DNA from: Owenia fusiformis
Taxonomy: Eukaryota > Annelida > Polychaeta > Sabellida > Oweniidae
Assembly: GCA_903813345.2 (NCBI GenBank)
Contig: CAIIXF020000001.1
Location: 10,515,598-10,579,597, forward strand
Reading direction: 5' to 3'
Length of the DNA: 64,000 nt
Position numbers and translations under genes: made by a program. Position 1 is the first letter of the stretch. Each line of letters starts with the position of its first letter. Of this stretch, positions 49,951 through 59,259 are shown piece by piece. The notes beneath the pieces are model-generated. The model was not told the origin of the DNA. It saw only the letters and a list, made by a program, of their open reading frames with translations, and made no database searches.

Positions 49951-50930
49951 TAAGCAATATCTATACCTATTTAATCATGTTTATTATCAATTGTAAATGA
50001 AAACAAGGATTCGCGTTATTTCACATATTAACGGACCAGTAACTAATCAATAGTCTTGAATATGTTCATTGCAGGCAAACAAATAGTTTTTAATGTTCAA
50101 AATGCAGGATACAAGGTCAGAGTCTCGATTATAACAAATATTGAATTGTACTTATGTTAAACAACGTATGTCTTGTTTTCAGACTTTGAATGAGTGTGAC
50201 GGAAATTCAAAATTCATTCAATTTTAATTTTTATGAACAAACTAGATGTTTGTCCCTAAACGCGAGATGGTATTTCACAATATATGCACAGCCTGAAGAG
50301 CGGCCCAACGACCTTGATATTCCGTATTCCTACACTCCCGTGAATGTGACTTTAGTTTGTAAGCTACCATAGGGCAGTACAAATCCTGAATTAACTTTAG
50401 CAAAGTTTATGATGTCAAAGAACTCTCATAAATTATACCTTGGACGTGATGGATGTAATAAAACGGAGAAATTACGGTTTGAAGATAAATTCTGTGTAAT
50501 ACCATTTATGATAAGAAAACAAGCTATCCACTCGGCCGCAGGAGTATATCATTCTAAATACGATACACAAGAGAAGACGGTGAATACACGAAGGATTCGT
50601 GTTTAAGGTACTAATGTTGGGAATATTGTGCTAACAAATTTCGTCAATGATGTATAAATCGGTGTAAATACCGAGAGTATGTTAATCTTTATACATAAAG
50701 GAGGACACAATTCTTCACGGGAGTCGAAAGATTTATTGATTAATAAATAAAAATTGGACATAAATTAGAAGCACTAAGGATGAATCTTAAATTGGCATGC
50801 TGGTACCCGACGTCATACCTTTTCTATTTCACTTTGACTTTACAATGGAGTTTCTTTAATATCAAGGATTGAAAACAAAACCAGGACTAGTCTATCATTA
50901 TATTTTCTCCTTATGTTTCAGGCTCGCACG

Positions 50931-53900
50931 ATGAGTCTATCAACCAATGTGCTTGTTCTATGTTTGGTGATATGCTTAGCAATCGTAGTAGAATCTGCCC
51001 CTCTCAGATCAAGTGCACTGTCGGGTATGGTAAGTCAAAGAACTAATCCAAATGTTATCCATCCCTTTGTTAGAAATTTTGATTGATTATATGCACTATA
51101 TTTATATTCATGTCATAAGTACATGTACATCTAATTAAAATAGATGTATGTACAGGGTGGTCCAAAAAATGGGACACTCGTATTTCCAAAATAAATATTG
51201 ATTTTCTTGATGAAAACATGTCATGTTATATACCAGTGGATAGGGAATTTACTTATCTTTAATTTGGTATATCATAAGTTCAAATTTATTATAATGTCTG
51301 TCAACCAGCGTCCGTTATATAAATTATGTCATTTTAGTTTCAAAACAGGTTTTCCAAAACTTGTAAAAAACAAGTTTTTTGTCAACTTTATGTACACAAA
51401 CAGACGTTTAATATGTCCACCATTTTGATCAATTATAGCCCTCAATTCTGACCTTAACTGGTCAAAAACATCATTAAAATTCTGTTGAGACAATGAATTC
51501 CACTTCTCAACAAGTCTATCCGTAATAAGGGACTGAGTAGATGTAAGGGGTTCACGGTAAACCAATTCTGTTAGTTCTCCCAATACGTGGTAGTGGGGGA
51601 CGTTGACATCGCATTATCCGATTATGTTGTTTTTAGACCATTCTGATATGAACTCATTCTCGAATCATTATATTTTTCAACAAGATGGGGCGCTAAGCAA
51701 TAGATCTCACAAGAGTGTCAAATGTTTAAAGGAAAATGTGCCTAAATTCATCCCCCTAATCACTGCCTCCCCAGATCACACGATCACCCGTCTGCGACTA
51801 CCACGTATGGCAAGAACTAACAGAATTGGTGTACCATGAATCCTTTACATCTATTCAGTCTCTTGAGGACAGAATTGAATTAATGAGAAGTGAAATTCAT
51901 TGTCTTAACAGCATATCAATGATGCTATTGGCCTGTCTTAGTTTAGGCCAAAATTGAGGGGTACAATTGATCAAAATGGTGGACATATTGAACGTCTGTT
52001 TATGTAAATAAAGTTGACAATAAAACTTGTTTTTGCAAGTTTTGGAAAACCCGTTTTGAAATGAAAATGACGTCATTTATATTATGGACGCTGGTTGACT
52101 GACATTATAATAGATTTGAACTTATGATATGATCTAAAGTAAAGGACCTTATAAGGGAACGTCATGTGAAGAATCATATCAAAACTATTACCAAAAATTC
52201 ACTACGTAAATCTTCATCATCTAGATCTTTTTGGCGAACCCTCCAAATGTTTAATGCTAAAAGTAAATTCCCAAATGAAATCATTGACCCATTTAACCCC
52301 AACTCTACGATTGACGACCCCAAACTAGTTTCCCATACGATTGGCAAATATTGGGCAAATGTCGGACCCAAAAGTAGAAACCCCAACTATGTCAAGACCA
52401 ATCTGTCTGATGAACTAAATAAACTTGAAAGTGAAACCAAATTTTTTTGTAAAGGTAGGCGTCTGGAAGACAATATTTTCACTCTTAAAGGTATATGTAG
52501 TCTCCGTAGGGATAAAAATCAAAAGACTTATCTAGCTTTCATCGATATATCGAAAGCCTTTGACGTTATTGACCGTGAACAACTCTTTATATCTCTTTGG
52601 AAGAAAGGAATCCAGGGCAAAGCCTGGCGTGTATTGAAAAATCTATACGCATGTGTCAAAAACAAAGTTATATTTGGTAATTTTGGTAGTGAATGTTTCG
52701 AAGTTGAATCTGGCCTAAAACAGGGATGTGTACTCTCACCTACTCTATTTACTGTAATTATGACCGATTTGATTGACAGCCTGATCGAAAATGATATGGG
52801 TATCCCTTTCAAAGATCTAACTCTACCCGCATTGCTTTTTGCAGATGACATCGTCCTCACAGCTACCAGCGAATCTGATCTCTGTAGAATGCTTGATATT
52901 ACAAACGAATTTGGTAAAAAATGGGGGTTTAGTTTCAGCTCAAAAAAGTCTAAAGTTATGATCATAGGTGGAAAAGTTAACAAACATAAAGTTTGGAAGC
53001 TTGGTGAGCTCTCCCTCAATGAAGTAAAAACATATAAGTACCTTGGCGTTTATTTTGACAAAACACTGAAAGACTCGCACCATATTAATAATATTCTTGG
53101 TTTAAAATCAAAAAAGCTCAAAGGTTATATAACCTCAACCCTCAACAAACATTGTAATATCCAACGAATTCAATTTGGTAACACCATGTATAATAACATG
53201 TTCCTTCCTTCAATATTGCATGGAGCAGGAGTCCTCCTTCCAAACTCAAGCGAAATGAAGAAAAATTTAAAGTCGTATCAATACCAAGCTGGTTTATCCA
53301 TTCTTAGCCTTAAGTGTTCCCCAGCTTATGAAGCCCTTGTCTGTGATATGGGCTGGCGTCCAATTGAAAAGATCTTTCAAAAACGTCAAATCGACTATTT
53401 CTGCTATCTAAAGAATAAAAACTCTCAAACCCTAGTATCAAAGGTTTTATCTGCCCTCTTGGAATCATATTCAATAAATAAAGAATCTAATTGGAAGTAT
53501 GTTTCTAACATAGCAAATATATTAGTGCACCATGGGCTCGATAATAAATTGAATGTTAATTTTGAAGAATGGTACTCATCCTTTCTCAATATTTCCAACG
53601 AAATTACTACTAAGGAATTGTTTTCATCAATTTGCAACCGGCCATCCCTATCCCTTTATAGAAATGTTAAGAGACATGTCTTTCAAGAAGAGTACCTAAA
53701 AAACCCATTCAACTTCCAAGGAGCAAGACAAAAATTCTTAGCCAGGTCGGGTTGCTTTAAATTAGAATCAGACCTTAAAAGGTGGAATAAAAGTGATGGC
53801 TTTTGTAAATTATGCCCCTCCAATTCTTATGACTCTATGTCCCATCGCCTGTTCCTTTGCCCCGTCCTCCAGGATAAAAGAAACCTATTCATTAACAATT

Positions 53901-56743
53901 TAATCTCTTCATGTGACTTTGCCCTTGTAGGTGAATACTTATCAGCGAGCCTTAATGATAAGCTACAATGGATTATTGGTGATTCACTTTACATAGGCAC
54001 ATGGGGGCAGGACCAAATAAATAAATTTGAGAAATGTGTTTACGAATTTTTAAAGGAAATGTATTTTTAATGATTTTAACCTATTGTATGTATGTATTTT
54101 AGTCTCTTTGGATGCACACTAAATTTTAGTAGTGCCGCTGTTGTAAAAGCGTTTTATCCTAATAAATAAATAAAAAAAAAATAAAAAAATATACGAAATT
54201 AAAGATAAGTAAATTCCCTATCCAGTGGTATATAATATGACATGTTTTCATCAAGGAAATCAATATGTATTTTTGAAATACGAGTGTCCCATTTTTTTGG
54301 ACCACCCTGTATATATTCATTAATGCCTCACACCATATATGATATAATACAATAGTAATGCAATAGATTGAAGTCAATTGTCAAACACAAAACATTTCAT
54401 AATTAAATTTAGTAAGAACAAGGAGTCATGTTCATTTAGTTCATGAATAAATGAACATGACTCCTTGTTCTTACAAGTTGATTGCATATGCAATTATTCA
54501 TGCTTATAAGAACATATAAAAATAGACCAAATTAACAGCTATAGTGAATAACTGGGGGGAGGGGGGTACATGTTCAACTATAATTTATTCTACGTGGACA
54601 ACGGGTTCCGGGTTTGACTACATCTGGATTCACAAGGTTTCGGTTGTTCCAACTCATTCTGTTGTTCCTAGACCCAGTGATGGTTTGACTATTGAACAGA
54701 TATCACCATCCAGATAATGTTATATGTGACACTCATTTTTTTTAATGGGAGGTTGAATTAATATTGACAAAATAAGTCATTTTTCAATATTTACAGAATT
54801 TCCACCAAATTCACCACATTCAAATGAGGTACACCTTTGATACACCTGGTATGTTTCTAAATCCAATATTACATTTCAGATCAATTTCACGAAGGATGGA
54901 AAGATTAAGTTCAAGTTCAAGGATAAGAAGAACAAGAGAAAAAAGTTTTTGGGTGAGTAAGTACTACAAATAAAACATGACTGAAGGCGCACTTGAAAAT
55001 CGCCATTTTGTAAACAATGATTTAAGTGATTGGTTTGATTGCCGCAAATTTGCCGCACGCCGAAGAAAATACTATTTCCAATGCTTTTGACATAGAAATT
55101 GTTGTAGATACCAGTAGTACTATTATAAGCATTCGGTATCAAGCCAAACGATAGGTATCGATATGGTGAACTGAATTCAAAAATATTTTTCTCTTATAAA
55201 CCAATTATTGAAAACATTCTGTAAAAAACACGGTCTTTGATGCAATGGTCACTTTGTGTCATTTTGTTCAAATGATGTTCGGATAGATGTTTCATTTCAT
55301 TCCGAACATATTATACCAAGAACAAAACGGAGTCTGATGTATTTTCTAAAACAATATAGAGAAAAATATATCATTTTTTCAAATTATATTGTTACCATTC
55401 AAAAGATGACATTAAATTGACGATGTGTAAAATGTTCAGAATTTTTTGCTGACTGGGTCAAGAGAAATGTGTGTTCAAAAAGTTCACCATATCGATACCA
55501 ATCCTTTAAATGAAATGGGACAAAATCCAGTCTCTAATAGTCCATAAGAATGTCAAAGGGTCAACATCTAACCTGTAATCAACAATTCACAATAGTTATC
55601 AGCTGGAAACAATGCAAAAGCTTGATTCGGTCCCTTTTTTGTCAAAGCCGGATCCATCTTAAAGCATGAAGTTAAGATATACGTATGTAAGAGCTTCATT
55701 TATTATCTGTCATGTCCTAAGTAATATATTTTCTCTTTCAGCTTGGGATCCTGTAAATAGAGGTAAGTTAGAGTATAAACTAGGCTACTTCTCTTTTTAA
55801 TTACTTGAGTTTTTAACAGCTACCATTGCTCGTATGTTACGTATGGAAACATACTAACTGGTAAAATGAATAGAGATGTGTAAGGTTCATGTAAAATAGC
55901 TAAAAGGTGCTGCTATACGTTTTGCTAACAATGTCACCCCGAGAGTTAATCAATAAATGACTCAAATTATGGCCAACACAGAAATCCCAATTTCAGAATT
56001 TTTTTCGGAAAACTTGATATCTCTAAAAATCTTTATCGCTGAAAGTTGTTGATCGATGCTATTCAAGTACAACAAACTTTTTTCCATTGGACACTCTATA
56101 CACACAAAAAATCACGTAGATTCCTTAATTATTGAGACAGTTATTCCAAAATTAGTGGGTGGTGTTTTTATGTCACCCTGTACCTTAAAATATGAGTATT
56201 TTCTCTACATGAAAACTTCGAGACAATTGTATATTTTCTGTCCTTGCATCGTTGCAAGACAAATACGTGCAATAATACTTAAGTCAATCGGACACTTTGT
56301 TCATGAAGGAGATATTCACTCATCAACTTCACCTTTACATAAGGAACAAAATTGTATATATATATTGCTACATGTATGAATAGCATAAAAAGGTTGGCAG
56401 TGCTACATGTATGGGTTTAGGGATGGGGGTGCATATACTGTACATTAGAAACACCCTGTATATCAAATTAATCGTTTTAATTAATCACAAAAATGTGACG
56501 TCGATAATATCAACGCTTATATTTGTGAACATTTTCATTTGATTTTGCTATTTTATTTATTATTGCATCATTTAAACGAGACCAAGTGAACAAGTGATAT
56601 ATTGAATAATCTCAATTTGACTTTTATTTGTTTTAGCATTTGTGAAAATAAAAAACCCATTCGTATTGGAAGGAACAACACCTCCACCTCAAACGACTAC
56701 AAAAAAGCAAAAGAAACGGAAACAGAAAAAGAAACGACAATAA
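50931..56743 (+). CDS. Small secreted charged protein, member C (Lys-rich tail)
   Basis: Four coding exons: 50931-51029, 54880-54952, 55742-55762 and 56637-56743, giving 99 residues. The acceptor before the ATG (..TTTCAG at 50921) implies an upstream non-coding exon. The signal peptide is within MSLSTNVLVLCLVICLAIVV. Exon 2 (73 bases, same length as in B) encodes INFTKDGKIKFKFKD then KKNKRKKFLG. The 21-base microexon gives WDPVNR. Exon 4 encodes AFVKIKNPFVLEGTTPPP, a short Thr patch and a C-terminal run of Lys, Arg and Gln. Intron 1 (3.85 kb) holds a fold-back mariner with a LINE inside it. The exon phases match members A, B and D exactly. Confidence 0.82.
52129..54190 (+). mobile_element. 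5'-truncated LINE inserted into the mariner element
   Basis: The host element's sequence GAACTTATGATAT stops at about 52130 and resumes after an A-rich tail (54160-54188) with ATACGAAATTAAAG. In the undisturbed left arm the two parts are contiguous, so the LINE can be cut out precisely; a short ATAT may be the target duplication. The 3' end has AATAAATAAATAAA. Confidence 0.8.
52166..54070 (+). CDS. Non-LTR retrotransposon reverse transcriptase, internally deleted
   Basis: An open frame of 634 codons from a GTG at 52166; the frame extends a few codons upstream without an ATG, consistent with 5' truncation. RT block A is FIDISKAFD (125-133), block B GLKQGCVLSPTLF (183-195), block C FADD (225-228). 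A C-terminal zinc-knuckle-like CKLC..H..C is near residue 546. The endonuclease domain is absent. The EN-RT linker (FWRTLQMFN, KYWANVG) runs at residue 93 directly into FCKGRRLEDNIF, so roughly 100 or more residues holding the first RT blocks are missing in frame. It is probably not active. Host-gene context: sense orientation inside intron 1 of member C. Confidence 0.88.
   Translation: MKNHIKTITKNSLRKSSSSRSFWRTLQMFNAKSKFPNEIIDPFNPNSTIDDPKLVSHTIGKYWANVGPKSRNPNYVKTNLSDELNKLESETKFFCKGRRLEDNIFTLKGICSLRRDKNQKTYLAFIDISKAFDVIDREQLFISLWKKGIQGKAWRVLKNLYACVKNKVIFGNFGSECFEVESGLKQGCVLSPTLFTVIMTDLIDSLIENDMGIPFKDLTLPALLFADDIVLTATSESDLCRMLDITNEFGKKWGFSFSSKKSKVMIIGGKVNKHKVWKLGELSLNEVKTYKYLGVYFDKTLKDSHHINNILGLKSKKLKGYITSTLNKHCNIQRIQFGNTMYNNMFLPSILHGAGVLLPNSSEMKKNLKSYQYQAGLSILSLKCSPAYEALVCDMGWRPIEKIFQKRQIDYFCYLKNKNSQTLVSKVLSALLESYSINKESNWKYVSNIANILVHHGLDNKLNVNFEEWYSSFLNISNEITTKELFSSICNRPSLSLYRNVKRHVFQEEYLKNPFNFQGARQKFLARSGCFKLESDLKRWNKSDGFCKLCPSNSYDSMSHRLFLCPVLQDKRNLFINNLISSCDFALVGEYLSASLNDKLQWIIGDSLYIGTWGQDQINKFEKCVYEFLKEMYF
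54412..54474. repeat. Perfect 27-bp hairpin, 9-base loop
   Basis: 54412-54438 (GTAAGAACAAGGAGTCATG..) is the exact inverse of 54448-54474. In intron 1 of member C, downstream of the transposon. Confidence 0.9.
55154..55499. mobile_element. GGTATCGATATGGTGAAC-ended transposon, copy 2
   Basis: The same inverted ends as the 41905-42614 copy and about 150 bases of interior shared in opposite orientation, but half the length. In intron 2 of member C. Confidence 0.75.
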
Positions 56744-56796
56744 CAATAACAACGACATAAATTAACGAAGGATGTACTCGCTGACGGTTCATAACA

Positions 56797-56802
56797 AATA
56801 AA
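56797..56802 (+). promoter_or_regulatory. Poly(A) signal AATAAA of member C
   Basis: AATAAA 54 bases after the stop at 56743. Confidence 0.6.
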
Positions 56803-57362
56803 GAAAAATACATTTGCACAATGTCACAATAAAAAGCTTTACGCGACCGATCTAGAAATATTAAACATATCTTGAGTTAATAATACATGTTTAATTGTAT
56901 GACTGAATACCACACTTGTTGAACAAAACTACACTTTATATTTGCTTGCTTTTAATTTGCTGTAAAAAAAATAAATGAATAAACAAAAGTATTACTTTGA
57001 ACAGAGTAAGCATGCTTTTTATTAATTTAGTGCTCATGGATGAAATATATTCATTTTAGCAGAAGTATTTTCTGGGTCGCGGCGAATGGCATGATTTCCT
57101 GGAGTCTCTTCAGTTGCAATGTAACAGTATTGGGGTCGATTGGTGTTGTTCCACTACTGTCCTTGGCGGGGGCTCACTACGATACTGTACGACTCCCAGG
57201 GTCTCCTATAGAACGTCAATGGAGTGTGGTCACGAAGTGCGCACTCTATTTTTTAAAATACGAAAATGTTCAGTCTTAATTGATTCTGATCTTCATCCGC
57301 TATGTATCCCAATGACACAATCTTTACTAGTACATAGGGGTTAAGATGACTACTAGCCAATT
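56803..57362. other. Intergenic
   Basis: Two overlapping short frames (57040-57344) lack domain or splice support. Nothing else recognised. Confidence 0.35.
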
Positions 57363-58094
57363 AAACCCGTCAACCCATTGGTGGACCAAACCCGTCAACC
57401 CATTGGCCAATCAAACCCGTCAACCCATTGGTCAACTAAACCCGTCAACCCATTGGTCAACCAAACCCGTCAACCCATTGGTCAACTAAACCCGTCAACC
57501 CATTGGTTAATCAAACCTGTCAACCCATTGGTCAACTAAACCCGTCAACCCATTGGTTAATCAAACCTGTCAACCCATTGGTCAACCAAATTCGTCAACC
57601 CATTGGTGAAACAAACCCGTCAACCCATTGGTCAACCAAACCCGTCAACCCATTGGTCAACCAAACCGGTCAACCCATTGGTTAATCAAACCTGTCAACC
57701 CATTGGTCAACCAAACCCGTCAACCCATTGGTTAATCAAACCTGTCAACCCATTGGTCAACCAAACCCGTCAACCCATTGGTCAACTAAACCCGTCAACC
57801 CATTGGTTAATCAAACCCGTCAACCCATTGGTCAACTAAACCCGTCAACCCATTGGTGAAACAAACCCGTCAACCCATTGGTCAACCAAACCCGTCAACC
57901 CATTGGTCAACTAAACCCGTCAACCCATTGGTTAATCAAACCTGTCAACCCATTGGTCAACTAAACCCGTCAACCCATTGGTTAATCAAACCTGTCAACC
58001 CATTGGTCAACTAAACCCGTCAACCCATTGGTTAATCAAACCTGTCAACCCATTGGTCAACCAAATTCGTCAACCCATTGGTTAATCAAACGCG
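57363..58094 (+). repeat. 24-bp minisatellite, about 30 units
   Basis: The unit is AAACCCGTCAACCCATTGGT plus CAAC, with recurring variants: CAACT, CAACC, TAATC, GAAAC, and AACCTG or AATTCG in place of AACCCG. The variants follow each other in repeated order (for example CAACT then TAATC plus CCTG), so units were amplified in blocks. 24 is a multiple of three and the unit has no stop in two frames, which creates open frames; there is no other sign of coding. Confidence 0.95.
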
Positions 58095-59259
58095 TTAAAA
58101 AAGATAATAAGGTCAAAAGGGATATAATGATACCCAATGTTAAGTCAAAGGTGTATATTCTCATGTTTAGTCAATGCACGCTTTTGCTGCAATCTCAATA
58201 TTCTCAAGAGAAAATTCATAATTTGAATTCTACAGGGTGTCAAATGGCGTCGTACCCCCCTCCCCAGCATAAACTAGGAGTACATGATTTGCATTCTGTA
58301 TATCATTGGAAAGAGCATTCAATTCTGGATAACCCAAGATGAGTCAGGCATTGCTACATATTTTCACATGAATTTGAAATCAATGCCTTTTTATTGGTTT
58401 TGATGAAAATCCTACAAAGACTTTTTTGGTATTGATCAATACCCTAGCAACAACTCCGCCTTGAACGCTAGTGCAAATTGAGCTCATATAAATGGATAAA
58501 TTAGAGCTATTTATGGAAGCTGAAGTTGCAGAGAACAAAATATTCTAAATGTGTCATTCACAAGAACCTCAAAAGGTATTGAGATCTCTTGAGAAAAAAC
58601 ACTGCTATTGTCCACGCCCTTTTATCTTCATATCCAACCAAAAACTGGCAGCCGTGTTAAGCTGTACACATGTTGTACTTGTTTTTTATTCTGGTAAATG
58701 AATTATGACCGGGTGATTACTAGTTGGCGCCATTACGCCCCCACTAGTCTATCATCAATACATCTGTATCATACGTTTGCTTGTTAATTTCATTTTGTTA
58801 ACATTTAAATACATCAGTATATTCTGTAGGTTTTCACACAACTGGCGAGTCTCATTCTAGCCGTACCCATAACCTACTTTCTATGTTTATTGGTTCGGTA
58901 AACATTTTAATCCCATTCATTTAAATCTATCGTTCCTACATCCTTATGCAATTACTAGCATACGTACATTCCTTTTTTTATTCGATGTGATAATATATGA
59001 TAAGACAATACTCGACAGTATTTAGATATCAATCATGAGAATAAGGTGGATGATGTGAAAAGTGCATTTATTATTCCAGATGTTAAATACGACTGAGTGC
59101 GTATCTTCTTAGAATTCGGGATACTTACCAGTGAAAACCTCACCAATTAAATCAAAAGGATAATTAAGAAAATCATATTTTTTACTAATGACTCAATGAT
59201 TTATTAAGAAGAAAAAATCAACTGAACATTTTTAATAAACAGGGCTAATTAAGAACAAA
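58095..59259. other. Intergenic upstream of member D
   Basis: Holds a CAGGGTGTC motif at 58233 (a solo MITE end). No exon seen. An AG at the end of TTTAATAAACAG (59241) may be an acceptor for the ATG-bearing exon of D. Confidence 0.35.

Larger units (their letters stand above)
51153..54309. mobile_element. Fold-back mariner-like transposon, interrupted by a LINE
   Basis: The ends CAGGGTGGTCC and GGACCACCCTG are bordered by TA (51151-51152 and 54310-54311). The part before the LINE is an inverted repeat: minus-strand 51600-51290 and plus-strand 51600-52128 both encode the 3' part of a mariner/IS630-type transposase. Plus-strand pieces are YIFQQDGALSN (second catalytic Asp region) and CDYHVWQELTELVY (third Asp region). 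The minus copy reads GELTELVYREPLTSTQ..IIDQNGGHI. Both arms carry frameshifts. The right end after the LINE (54191-54309) resumes the terminal sequence of the left arm. Confidence 0.8.

Noticed and set aside
52528-53019. 163-codon minus-strand frame
   Set aside because: Antisense of the LINE reverse-transcriptase frame.
57363-58094. CRISPR-like look of regular repeats
   Set aside because: Units are directly abutting with no unique spacers, and the genome is eukaryotic; it is a minisatellite.
57503-58342. Open frames with 16-residue QPIGQPNPSTHWLIKPVN-type repeats
   Set aside because: They result from the 24-base minisatellite (a multiple of three without stops); no signal peptide, exon flanks or codon pattern.
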